A program made the position numbers and the translations under genes. The notes under the pieces were generated by a model. The model searched no databases, was not told where the DNA came from, and saw only the letters and a list, made by a program, of their open reading frames with translations. Shown one piece after another: positions 45,182 through 55,902 of a stretch of 64,000 nucleotides of DNA. The stretch is from Trametes villosa (Eukaryota > Basidiomycota > Agaricomycetes > Polyporales > Polyporaceae), in contig PUDQ02000089.1 in the NCBI GenBank assembly GCA_002964805.2, positions 62,001-126,000 on the forward strand. Reading direction: 5' to 3'. Each line of letters starts with the position of its first letter. Within the stretch, counting starts at the first letter, position 1.

Positions 45182-45189
45182 TATATAAG
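45182..45189 (+). promoter_or_regulatory. TATA box of the small secreted protein gene
   Basis: TATATAAG, 96 bases before the ATG at 45285. The match and spacing fit a strongly expressed fungal gene. Confidence 0.65.
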
Positions 45190-45284
45190 GGCTGGGACGT
45201 TGGGCTTGAGCGAAACTCACCGCACAGGCATCCGCTTCTACGCCCTTCACGACTTCCCAACACCTCTACGATTTGACCTGCATC

Positions 45285-45819
45285 ATGAAGGCTTTCTTCG
45301 TCGCCGCTGCTCTCGCTGTCTCCGCTTTTGCCCAGAACGTGGCCATCATGCAGCCCACCGCAGGCACGTCTGCGAAGCAGGGCGCGCCTCTGACCGTCGT
45401 CGTCCAGAAGCAGGTATATGCACCTTTGCCTCTGCAACGCCTCGGAACACCGCTGACCGTCCCTTTATCTCCCAGAACTCGCTGACGGGCTCGAAAGACG
45501 TTGCGGTCGCGATAGGCCTTGAGACCTGCGGCGCGAACGGCTGCGATGCGCTCTTCAACGAGACCGTCGGCAACGTGCTCTTCTCGGGGGACTACTCCCC
45601 CAAGGCGGACGCGGTTGGCAATGTGACGCAGAACTACATCGTGCGCGTCCCTGCCGACATTGCGACTGGCCCTGCGCGTCTCTCTGTCGCGCACTTTATG
45701 ATCCTCGGGGTAAGTCCTGCATCTCGCTTAGAAGAGACGATCGTTAACCCGAACTTCACTAGGCTTCGAACTCGGCAGTGTTGGACGTGACCCACACGAC
45801 CCTCGACATCACTGCCTAG
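45285..45819 (+). CDS. Small secreted protein, possible NIS1-like
   Basis: Secreted protein of about 140 residues. ATG 45285 gives the signal peptide MKAFFVAAALAVSAFAQ. The mature part begins NVAIMQPTAGTSAKQGAPLTVVVQKQ, and after an intron (about 45415-45476) reads NSLTGSKDVAVAIGLETC, then YIVRVPADIATGPARLSVAHFMILG; a second intron (about 45710-45762) leads to ASNSAVLDVTHTTLDITA, TAG 45817-45819. The beta-rich pattern with DVAVAIG, a Pro-rich strand and a closing L.V...L strand is what I remember for basidiomycete secreted proteins resembling the NIS1 effector group. That link is from memory and weak. Two cysteines only. Function unknown. Confidence 0.75.
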
Positions 45820-46320
45820 GGGCTTCGCGTACTCTCCGACTATCACGACGGACTTACTACTGAGGTATTAGGACACATGTTAACGGACAATAATACTCAC
45901 GTTGGTAACACTTTCGAACCTCTTTCGGTGAGATGCACTCGTCGAGATGGTATGGTCAACACGCCCAGCTGGGCTACATACATCAACTACGTACATGCGC
46001 AACTCGCGTTATTTCGGCATAGGATGGGCTAGTTGCCGCTGACTGCGGCCCACGGCATACTCTAGTCTGGCTCGATACAGAATACTACATAAGATAGAGA
46101 TGGCTAACACTAAGCATTGCGGAGAGCATCAAACGACGGGGACAACAGGAGGACTAGGAAGTAGACGGACGACTAGTTGTCCAACACAAGAAAAGGGGAA
46201 GAAAGATGGCGGAAAGATACAATAGACAAGATGTGTCGTTGGCAAGAATTCGTGGGGGAGACGTATGCCACGAGGCGGTCATAACGAGACGACAGTCATA
46301 ACGGCGCAACGCAGGGTGAT
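45820..46320. other. Intergenic, no gene seen
   Basis: 501 bases between the convergent secreted-protein and RAD21 genes, so it should hold two 3' UTRs. No coding signal. Confidence 0.5.
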
Positions 46321-48770
46321 CTACAGGCCGAAGGCGGACGCAATGGACGGAGCAGTGGAGCCCTGCCTGCGAGCCTGGCCGAGTGGGGAGGCGACGGACG
46401 CACGAGGGAAGGCAGACGAAGTCGAGGGGGCCATCGAGCCATGACGCTGACGCTCCCAGAGCTTGTCCTTTGCCCGGATCTCGATGTTCGCGAAAGGTTG
46501 GGGCTGCTCGAGCTTGACGCAGTCACGCGTGCCGAGCACGAGCAGCTCGAAGAAGAATGCGGCTGCAGCCCTCCGAGAAGCCTGAGTAGAAGCAGGTCAC
46601 GGTTAACGCACCGCGCCACGCACATACACGAAACACAAACGAACCTTCTGCGCCATGTTGTTGAAGCTCATGTACTTCTCTTCCGCCTCTTCCGCTGATG
46701 GTTCGAGCTCCTTGCGGATGATCGACAGCGCCTTGACTGTGTTCTTGCTGTAGCCCTTGCCGTCGTCGCTGGACGAAAGCTCGGTCGGTGCCTGGCTCTG
46801 GCTCTGACTGGACGCGACACGGTCATCGAAGACGGCGATCGGGCACGTCACGTCCGCGTGGCTCTCGTCGCCTTCCTCGAGCATGACGTCGGGCGGCGGC
46901 GTCGACAGCCGGCTGAGCACAGAAGGTGCCAGGGACTTGCTTCGCGCACGCTCCTCGGGCCCGACCGCGCCACCTTCGAACTCGGGCACATCCATCTGGA
47001 AGTCCTCGCCCATCCCGGTGTTATCGCCGAAGGCAAAGTCCATCCCGTGGCCGACGCTTGCGCGTCCGTATACATCGCTGCCGAGAGCGAGACTGGGCGC
47101 ACGGCTGCCTTCGCGGCGGGCCTGCTCGATCTCCTCTTCGTCGCCCGCAATACTGCCGTCCGTGCGGCGCTTCTTGCTGGGGGGCTTCTCAGGAGAGGCA
47201 CCCCGCCGCTTGGCAGTGCTGAGGTTCGTGACCGGTCGCATGAACATGTCCGCGAGCTCTGGCACGAGTCCGGGTGGTGCAGCGAAGAAGAAGGTGCCCT
47301 GGGGCGTCGTCTTCGTGGGCAGGAAGTGTGCGATGGGGTCATCCCTGATCTCGAGTAGGCGCATGACGAGCGACGACCGAGGAAGGGAGGAGTGCTCAGT
47401 AACGATGTCGCTGACGTCCTTGGTCACCGGTGCGCCGAGACCTCCATTGCGCCCCCGACCGACCTGCGCTCCGGGGCCATCTGCGAGCTCGGTGACGGAG
47501 TCGATGATCTGCTTCTTCTCTTTCTTCTTCTTGGTTGCCTCCTCAGCGACCGCCTTGGGCGTCAACTGAATATCTGGGGGCGGCGTCTGTGGTGGCTCGG
47601 TGAGAGGGGAAGCTACGAAATGTTAGTCAGGCGTTCCGCTAGAATTGAATGGTGCTAACTCACATGCACGCGATGGAGTCAGGCGAGGTGTGGGCGCGTG
47701 GTCGCTGAGGGGTTCGTCTCCAAAGGAAATACCGAGGTCAATGTCCATACCCCCGGCGTCAGGCCCGAAGCCCATGTCTACATCGGCCGCGCCGAAGGGG
47801 TCTTCAGACTGTCCTCTGCTCCGTACCGACAACAAGTCGAGATCTCCCTCACCGCCGGGCGCACCAAGGAGGTGTGAGCCGAGCGACTCTCTGAAGGGAC
47901 GCGGCGCAGCCGCATCTCGACCAACTTCCACGCTCATCTCGTCGTCTTCGGTGCGGGGGGTTGCACGGTCTGCAGGAGCGGGCCCATCGCCAAAGTCCAG
48001 GTTCAAGTCGATGTCGTAGTCCTGAGAGCCAATCCCGTCGGAGGGACCAAGGTCGAACCCGTATCCGGTGTCCTCCAGGTCGAAGGTGAAGTCCGCGTTG
48101 CCAAGCGTGATGTCGGCCGCACGCGCAATGTGTTGGCCTCCAGGCTGGACGTCTCTGCTCTCGAAGTCTGCGGTGTCCCTGGAGCGCCCGACGGTTTAGC
48201 CACAGCGGCAGGCGGGCGGTTGGAATGACATACCAATCGAGGTCAGGGAGGAGAGCGTCGAGGTCGAAGTTATTGCTTTGCAGGGTGATGGCATTCTGGT
48301 TGACAGTCAACTGATCCTCCGTCATGTCGACGATGCCTGGGCGGAAAGCCTGTGGTATACGGTTAGTACCGGAGTACACCACGCCAGACGAAGACGCACC
48401 ATCTTGATCTTGAGCAACGCCTCGTTACAGTCGTCCAGCAGGTACTTCGCCTTCCGGCTGTAGATGCGCACGACGCCGAGCAGCAGTTGGCCGCTGAGCC
48501 GCAGCGCCATGACCTCGATCTCCTGGTGCATAATAGCGTCTGCGGACGCGTTAACCGCCGATGCAGGCGTCATATGTGTTGCTCGGGGACGCACCGACTG
48601 ACTGCTCGATGTCTGTCTGGAGTGTTTGGGTCTTGGAGAGCTTCCGCTCCATGTGTGCCGCGAGCCATACCTTCGCCAGGGGCCCGCGGCGGGAAAGGAT
48701 CGCTTCGGAGTAGAACTAACCGCGGAGGCGTCACGTAGTGTTCCAGGTGCGCGAGACGAAGACGTACCAT
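46321..48770 (-). CDS. RAD21: Cohesin kleisin subunit Rad21/Scc1
   Basis: The kleisin closes the cohesin ring between Smc1 and Smc3 and is cut by separase at anaphase. The N-terminal winged domain reads [83 protein letters not shown], almost textbook. The middle is acidic and disordered ([11 protein letters not shown]..., possible separase sites not located). The C-terminal winged helix is [19 protein letters not shown] ([13 protein letters not shown]), FNNMAQK and then [35 protein letters not shown]. Stop TAG 46321-46323. The start codon at 48768-48770 is followed at once by GTACGT; a 52-nt intron (48716-48767) joins ATG to TTCTAC, so exon 1 codes for a single Met. Other introns near 48540-48600, 48360-48400, 48190-48235 and 46565-46640. 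Confidence 0.94.
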
Positions 48771-49118
48771 GGGTATCCAAGAAAGAGGAGGAGAGAGCAC
48801 GCGTCTGCGCGGAGGGCGGGCGGGAGAGGGTGTCGCGACGCGGTGGTTTGGAACGATTCAGCCACGATCCGGCCTTGGGCCCCTTTCGAACCCGCGTGGC
48901 AAAGTTCCCACGCGTTTCCATTTGGACGCCCATTTTGTGGCAGGTCAAGCGCCCCGGCGCCTCTTTCACTTCGACCTCGACCTCCTCGCGTTCGCTGTCT
49001 CCGCTGCCGTGCTCATGCTCGCGTCTTCCTCTCGAACGGCTCTTAAGCGGGCGCAGCACAAGATACACCATGCTGCTGTAGAGGTGAATGCGATTGCCTG
49101 TACGTGCTGTCCCCGTCC
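48771..49118. other. Divergent promoter region
   Basis: 348 bases between RAD21 and the PPR gene. Plus-strand open frames cross it but carry no motif, and an upstream exon of the PPR gene cannot be ruled out. Confidence 0.45.
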
Positions 49119-50870
49119 ATGCGCGTACATCATACTCACCCAGCACTTCCAGGCGTTCACGAGCAGCGGAGATATGCCTCGGCTGCTTCGCTCGCAGTCG
49201 ATTTGACGGCATACCCCAATCCGAATACTTTCGGTGCAAACAACACGATCCGCCAGGGCCGCCTCCCCAATAATCCCGACAAATTCCGGGGACCGACGAG
49301 TACACCTCTCGCTCGCTACAACATGCGCATGGCTTCCGCCCTCGACAATGGCAAGACGAACAACGTTCTGTTTATCGCGAAGCGCATGAAGGACGAGGGC
49401 GTCACGCCCGACACGACCACATACAACCACATTCTCGCAGCGTGCGCAAAAGAACAACTGTTCCTCGAGGCACGCGCTACCTTCGAGGACATGCTGGCAA
49501 TGGGGGTACGACCGGACCGCGAGACTTTCCACAACATGATGAAGGTCAGTACTTCCCTCGCTCTTTCTACTCGCGCCTGCTGCTGAGCACGGTTATCAGA
49601 CATTAGCCCTCGTGGAGCAGCACGTCCTCCAGATGCTCCTCAAGTCGATGGGAGAGTGGTCTATAACCCCCAACGAGATCACGTACGAGATCGTCATCAC
49701 GCGTCTTGCGGAGGCAGACCGCCTAGAATTTGCTCTGCAATACCTTGCGAAGCTCGCACCGGCGGGTCTTGCGCCCACACTCAACACCGCGTCCGCGATC
49801 ATCACCTGTGCAGCACGGCTTGGCTACTCTCGACTCGGCCTGGACCTTGCATCAGCCTTCGAGGAGACGTCTGTACGGCGGCTGGACGGCGACGTATGGG
49901 TGGATCTACTCGTTAGCTGTGCCGAGGCGCTCTACGTGAGTTACACAAATGCAAACAACCCGCACTGTTCTAACGTGACATACAGCCGGAGGGGACACAG
50001 CGCACATGGCAAAAGGTCGTCCACGACCTCCACTTCCTCCCGGACGAAGGGTGCTGTCTCCAGGTCCTGCACACGGCCGCGCGGCACGGGCTCTCGGACC
50101 TCGCGGTGGACGTGATCGCGGTCATGAAGAAGATCAACATCGTCTGGGCGGAGCACCACATCGCGCCGGTCATCGAGGCCATGTGCCGGAACGACAGCCT
50201 GAAGGAGGCGATCCTCATGCTCGACTTCATGCGCACGAGCGACATCGCGCCGACGCTCGAGACAGCCGTCCCCATCTTCGAGCTCATCAGCAAGAGCACC
50301 GAGGCAGTCGACCACGCGTGGGGCCTGCTGGAGGAGCTCCGCGAGGAGGGCCGCGCGGTCGACGTCGTCGCGTTCAACGCGGTTATTCAAGCTGCGGTCT
50401 CGCTCAACGACCTGCAGCGCGCGGTCGGCACGTACAAGGCGAGCGCGAAGCTCGGCGTTCAGCCGAACCTGGACACGTTCAACCTACTCCTCCTCGGGTG
50501 CGTCGACGCGCGGCACCGCGAGCTCGGCGATCGTCTCCTCGCCGACATGAAGGAAGCTGGCAGCCGGCCGGACGCCACGACGTACGAGCGCATGGTCCGC
50601 CTCTGCCTGACGCAGAGCATGTACGAGGACGCGTTCTTCTACCTCGAGGAGATGAAGGCGCTCGGGATGGTCCCCCCACGCTTGGTCTACGAGGCGCTCA
50701 TTCGCAAGCTCGTGTCGGTCGGCGACGTGCGGTACAAACTCGCCGTGGAGGAGCTGAAGGAGTGCGGGTACGAGATCTTGCCTCGTCTCAAGTCGTTCAT
50801 CGACTCCGGCGGAGCTCACGACGGGCCGACTGGATCCAAGGGCGCGCCGCAGGAGGAGGTTCTGTTGTAG
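49119..50870 (+). CDS. Pentatricopeptide repeat protein, probably mitochondrial
   Basis: PPR proteins bind organelle RNA and act in its maturation or translation. I take ATG 49119 ([22 protein letters not shown]), which gives a short basic, Ala/Ser-rich presequence suited to mitochondria. Repeats are visible as pairs of helices: [128 protein letters not shown] and [17 protein letters not shown]. Two introns (about 49544-49601 and 49936-49985). Ends EEVLL, TAG 50868-50870. About 550 residues. The RNA target cannot be told; a start farther upstream is possible. Confidence 0.85.
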
Positions 50871-51000
50871 GGTCCGCCGATGTTGTCTTTGCTATCGTAG
50901 TAATACACTCTATTCCGCCTTCCCTTGCTCGCAAACACGGCTTGCTCAAGATGTGTGCGTAGTGGTGTTGCTGTAGACACGGAGGGGGAGCAAAACGGTT

Positions 51001-51084
51001 AGCCCACCGCGAGGGTCGAACTCGCAGCCTTCAGATCACCCGCTAGTAAGAGTCTGACGCTCTATCCGATTGAGCTAGGCGGGC
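51001..51084 (-). tRNA. tRNA-Lys (CUU), intron-containing
   Basis: 84 nt on the minus strand. Exons identical to the three other copies; the intron CTAGCGGGTG equals that of the 43890 copy. T-run opposite AAAA at 50992-50995. Confidence 0.95.
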
Positions 51085-51251
51085 GATAGAGGAAACATGT
51101 CAACAAACAATATTAGTTTTGGCAGTTGCAGGTAAGATCGAGAGCTATCACGTCTCCTAGTGTCCGATATACGTCTAGTACTACACAACTTCGACTGCAA
51201 ACAAATACATAACTCTGCCTTGCACCCCAGCACCCCCCAGTCCGATTCAAA

Positions 51252-52708
51252 TCAGAATCTCCTGCAGTTGGCCCTCAACTCAAGGGTGTCAGTGACCAGA
51301 GGGACTAGCTTCGTGCGCCAGTGCGACAGGTCACCCCACCCCCATGCCTCACGGCTATAGGAATCCACATCGAGGTCCATTACGAAGAGACGCGGCGCAC
51401 CCAGCTTCATGCGCGCCTTCAAGCAAAAGAGGACGAGACCCATGAGTCCGGGCTCGACGACGCGTGTGTCGATCTTGAGGCGCTGGAGCCGCGGGCAGAC
51501 AGTTCCCGCGCGGACGCGCGAGGGCGTGCACAGGGCCAGGAAGAGATCTGCAACGCCGTCGACGTGGTAGTTCTCGATCACGAGGTCCTCCATGTCGGGG
51601 AGGTTGTCGAGGGCGGCGGCCCATGCCATCCGCGACATCTCGTGCAGGCTGGCTCTGACCGTGAGCTTGGTCGCGGGGCAGCTCGGCAGGATGGCCAAGG
51701 TTCGGATTACGGAACGGATGATTCGGCCGTCGACTTCCTGCAACCACTGGGTCAGCGGCAGTTGCGGTTTCTTCACTCGGCGTGCGAGTTCTAGGTGGCA
51801 GTCGATGGCGCCGTTGGTTGCGGTGAGCCAACCGAGGTCGTCGATGTGTCTGGCGCACACCCAGATCTCCGTGGCTTGCCCGAAGAGCTGCAGGTTGTTC
51901 ATGTTGTTGGGGAGCAGCGCTCGCATGGCAAGTTCGGGATCCGTATGGGCGTACCCGGAAACCACTAACTCAACACGGGCGGGGACGACTAGGCAGGAAA
52001 GGATCTTGGACACGGCAGACGGTTCCCCTTCAATCCATAAGTCAATGAGCTGCCGGTGGCCCTCAAGAGATAGCAGTTCTGGAGGAGGGGCGTCCGGCGG
52101 GGTCGATACGTCGATCTAGTCGTCCACGTGCACCTTGGTAAGTTGCGGGGAGTTGTGCAAGATACCGAGGAAGTCGGCTAGTGGGAGGCGAGGAGAGTCG
52201 CCATCGACGTGCTGGAGGTTGATGACGCGCAGGTTGCCGAACTTGAGCAACGACGGCTCCAGATTGACGTAGGTGTTCCGGACCACCAAGGTCTGCAGCG
52301 CGGGCACACTAGCAGCACGCAACGTTATGGTACACTTTCGCTGACCTCGGTGCCCGCGAGTGCCATCGGTATCATCGAGAACGACGGTTTCGATCCGGAG
52401 GTCCTCCAAGCAGGGCATCCGCTCGTCCAGCAAGTGTTCAAGCAGCGGTGCGTGATTGGGCAGCGGTTTTGCGCAGATAATCTTGAGCTCGGGGAGGATT
52501 GGGCCAAGCGTGGATGGAATGTGTCGCATATGTGTTTCGCCTCCCTGACTGCTAACGCACTGCCAAGCCACGTAGGCCGCCTTCTCGCATTGGACAGGGA
52601 ACCACACGGCGTCCACCCCTGAAAAGGTAAGCGTAAGTGTCAACATATGCGGCACTGTTGGCGCAAATGACGATACGCACAGGATTGCTTAGAGGACTCT
52701 GATTGCAT
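51252..52708 (-). pseudogene. Leucine-rich family copy A, broken by one stop codon
   Basis: First of three tandem paralogues. I take ATG 52708 (MQSESSKQS), which keeps frame across an intron (about 52625-52672) into VDAVWFPVQCEK. That block aligns with LQFPVICD and VQFPIICG of copies C and B. The frame runs PCLEDLRIETVVLDD, ALQTLVVRNTYVNLEPSL and LPLADFLGILHNSPQLTKVHVDD, then meets TAG at 52116-52118. Read through, the same frame continues IDVSTPPDAPPPELL to NCRRF and TGA 51252. Copies B and C have TAC (Tyr) at this codon (KNYVNV and KNYINV), so a single C-to-G change made the stop. The rest is open, so the change is recent, a sequencing error, or read through. Leucine-rich, no F-box visible. 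Confidence 0.7.
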
Positions 52709-52782
52709 GTTGCCTCCACAGATCTTGAGGGCAGGGAATAGCTAGACACAGAGGACATGAGGATGGAAGGGAACGGCGGCCC

Positions 52783-52790
52783 CTTATATA
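52783..52790 (-). promoter_or_regulatory. TATA box of copy A
   Basis: TATATAAG on the minus strand. The expected transcription start (about 52755) lies downstream of ATG 52758 and upstream of ATG 52708, so it favours the ATG at 52708. Confidence 0.6.
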
Positions 52791-53601
52791 GCGCTGTCGT
52801 CTACGAAGATCGCCGCTTGGACCTTGGCCAGCGAGGTTGCGCAAACCGTGTACCCTGGTAGCAGGTCAACTGCGTATCATCACCGACGCTTTCTCAGTTG
52901 CTGGTTCCAAGTGTCTCGGACAGCGCGTGGTCCACGCATGGTCGGGACCTAGCTGCCCTAAAGTCGTCAGCGTCGGCGCACGTAGCGCATATACCGGATA
53001 GAAAGCAGCTCGATAGGAAGACGCCGTAACAATAGCCCCTGATGTGAGGAGCAAAATGCATTGTTGCGAAGTTCTTCTGCGTCCCGGACCGAGTCTAAGT
53101 AGCTTGCGCCCCCGAACGTGAGGCCCGTTTTCGAGCCTAGTGAGGTGGGTTTTCTCCGGCAGTGGCGGCACGATGATTATGCTTGAGCGTGATCATCAAT
53201 CCGAGAACAGCATCTTGTTATTCTGAGAGTGTAGATGCCCGATCCATGCCATGAGGTAGGACGAGGCGAGGTAGCAAGAAACTGGGCGAAAGTTGGCCGT
53301 TGCGTTGCGCCACCAAGGGGTTGCATTCCATTCCCAATAAGGCAACCATAGTGTTCCCCCGGCGTTGCAGATCCAGAACGCGAGCAAGAACGTCGATTGC
53401 CTCATACTTCCGCACGCACGATAGTGCAGAGCTCACCAGGAAGAATATGCGTGCTCGAACCTGTTTAACCCAATAGGCTGACATTCCACACGACGTGACA
53501 AATGTAACGAGTATGAATTGTAGTGTACAGTCCCAAAACCGTTCTACAGAATTCTGCACGGGCACGCGCGGGCCCCGCATGAAGGTAGTCTATGTCTGAT
53601 T

Positions 53602-55062
53602 TTACGCATCGAACTTCCGGCCCCTGACGCTGCGGCCTGGCATATACGCACTGGGCGTGCTGGCCTTCACCTCTACCACGGAAGCCACGGAAGCCAGTGT
53701 AGCGTGGGCGCGGGTTGCCCAGGCCGCGGTCCACGTCCTGTCAGGATGGCACAGGGTAAGGTCGAGCCGTTGGAGCGGCGGGGCCCCAAGCTGCGTGCGA
53801 GATGAGAGAAAGACGAAGATCAGATCTACCAGCCATGCGTCCGCGTTGCTGAGCGTGAGTTTGAGGCTCCGGAGCCGGGAGCAGGCCACTCCAGGGTGGA
53901 CGCGCGACTGCGAGGCTAGCGCGTGGAGAAGAGGCTGCAGGGATTCCAGCGGGTGTTTGTGGAGGTCCTCGATGACCAGATTCTCGATGCTAGGGAAGCG
54001 GTCGAGTGCCTCATCCCACGACGCTGGGGTGATGTCGTCGAGAGCCCCTACGATCTCGGCTGTCTTCACCGGAGAGCCCCGGAACATATCCCAGGACCGG
54101 AGCATGGCGTGGATAAGCGTTCCGTTGCGCGAGTTCCCCTCGCCGTTCCCACTCGGGTACGGGCTGTGGAGCTCTAGAGCGAAGGAGGCCCTGTCCGTGG
54201 ATGCCGTGAGGAAACAGTCGCGATCCCCGGTGTCATGCGCCCTCAGTTCCGTTGCGTGTTGGAACATCTGCAGCTTAAGGGGGTCGTCAGGCAGCATGGT
54301 GTGGAAGGCTGTGTGGGGGTTGGAGAATACGTGTCCCACCGCGCTGAACGTAACGTACTCGGGAATGACCAGGTGGGAAAGGATGGTCGACATGGCTTGA
54401 AGTCGCGCGACAAGGGTGAAGTGCTTGAGCTGCTGGTGCGAGTGGAGCTGCACTAGCGGCAGGTCGGGGGTCCGCGCGAAAACATTGACGTAGTTCTTCA
54501 CGTGGAGTTCTTTCAGTTGCCACGAGTTACGCATAACTTCGAGGAACTCGTCCAGCGGGAGGCAAGGTTGATCGTTGTCGGTGACCTGCAGATGCAAGAC
54601 TTGTAGACGGCGGCATATCGGCAAGTCCAGTTTGACAGAGGTGTTGCACACGATTAAGGTGCGCAAAGCAGGGTAGTTGGTAGTGTGCAGAGTGCATTCG
54701 GGGGGAAAGAGGTGGCGGCCGGGGTGCTTGGGGTCGTGAAAGACGGTCTCGATGAAGAGGTGTTCCAGGCGGGGCATCCGTTCGTAGAGCACACGCCGTT
54801 CCACAATTGTCGCATCGTCGTGCAGCGGTCTGACGCATAGTGACTTGACGTTGGACAGGGTTGGGACACGGTTTAGCGCGTCGCCTATCGGAAGGTCGAA
54901 GGCCTTCCCGTCAGTCCGCAGCCCAGCGATACGACCTTCGCCGCATATGATGGGGAACTGAACGAGATTGTTCTCCACTGTTGACAGGCGGAGCAAGTAA
55001 ATCAGCCTCGGTGTTGCTCTGTATTGGCAGTTTTACCTACAATGTGAGGGGAGGGAAGGCAT
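53602..55062 (-). CDS. Leucine-rich family copy B
   Basis: Intact member of the tandem family. I start at ATG 55062 (MPSLPSH), which joins across an intron (about 54981-55041) to LVENNLVQFPIICGEGRIAGL; the frame is kept and copy C does the same. A TTG at 54996 in the downstream exon is an unlikely start. The protein (about 475 residues) has leucine-rich strands such as PALRTLIVCNTSVKLDL, QVLHLQV, DEFLEVMRNSWQLKELHVKNYVNV and LRSLKLTLSNADAWLVDLIF; it ends RSVRGRKFDA, TAA 53602. No F-box precedes it, because the TATA box at 55153-55160 sits between the ATG and any upstream coding-like sequence. Function unknown; LRR-like recognition is inferred. Confidence 0.72.
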
Positions 55063-55152
55063 GTCGCAGAGTTCAAGAAGGCTGGAAGCTTGAGTATGGG
55101 ATGCGGTGGGGGTGGGGGCGGTAGCTGGGGAGTTGAGATAATAACATGGACA

Positions 55153-55160
55153 ATTATATA
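55153..55160 (-). promoter_or_regulatory. TATA box of copy B
   Basis: TATATAAT on the minus strand, 91 bases before ATG 55062; the same relative place as in copies A and C. Confidence 0.55.
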
Positions 55161-55902
55161 CGCACCGCTGGTCAGACGCTTCAGACCCCATAGACCGTGC
55201 GTTCGCCAGTCCAAGTCCCATTTGACTGAGCGGAGTCCAACAAGTCAATGCATAGTAGGCAGGTCCAATCGCAGCACCGGTGACAAGCGACTGAGCCTAA
55301 GCTGAAGCGGTGGCAGCGAGAGCGATTGAAGTCGTCAGCGTCGACACACGAAGCGCATATACCGGACGAAAAGCTGCCGCCAAGATAGCGTGTGTTCGGA
55401 GGAGCAAATCGCAGTGTTGTACTCTGTTAAATTCGCGTCTGAGTAGTAGATACTAAGCCGGTGGGTCCTCTCCTGGGGCAGGGGCGTGAATATGCTTGCG
55501 TCGTCGTGAACTCACAGTGTTGTGTATCGCCAATCCCTGTGCAGTGATATGGGGCGGGATGGCGGGATTACAGGCTCGCGACGACCGTCCGACGACGGTT
55601 GGCCACTGCGTTGCGCCACCGTCATTCCAGTGCACGCCCGGATTCCCAAAAAGGCAACCGTAGTATTTACCCCGGCGCCGCAGACCTAGAACGCGAGTGG
55701 GAACGGGCGATTACCCCGTGCTGTCACACGTGTTGTGCTAAAAACATTGACAATGGGATAGCGTCCTATAACCGGTTCTCAATAATCTAGAATTCCTCAT
55801 AACATGATACGTCCAAAGAAATATGTGCAAGCTGGGTCCTCCATGGGCGGTATTTCGCGCGTACACGCACGGGCCTCGCATACAAGCAACCTACGCCTGA
55901 GA

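Larger units (their letters stand above)
52963..55315. repeat. Tandem segmental duplication, unit 1
   Basis: Holds copy B plus both flanks. The left end (AGTCGTCAGCGTCG at 52964) recurs at 55329 in unit 2, followed in both by GCGCATATACCGGA. The downstream flank GCGTTGCGCCACC at about 53310 recurs at 55611, with matching text for about 100 bases. Unit length about 2.35 kb. Divergence is moderate, with small indels. Confidence 0.75.

Noticed and set aside
18676..51084. tRNA-Lys copies as a tRNA-linked mobile element or array
   Set aside because: No shared flanks beyond the tRNA and its T-run, no transposase and no terminal repeats were found.
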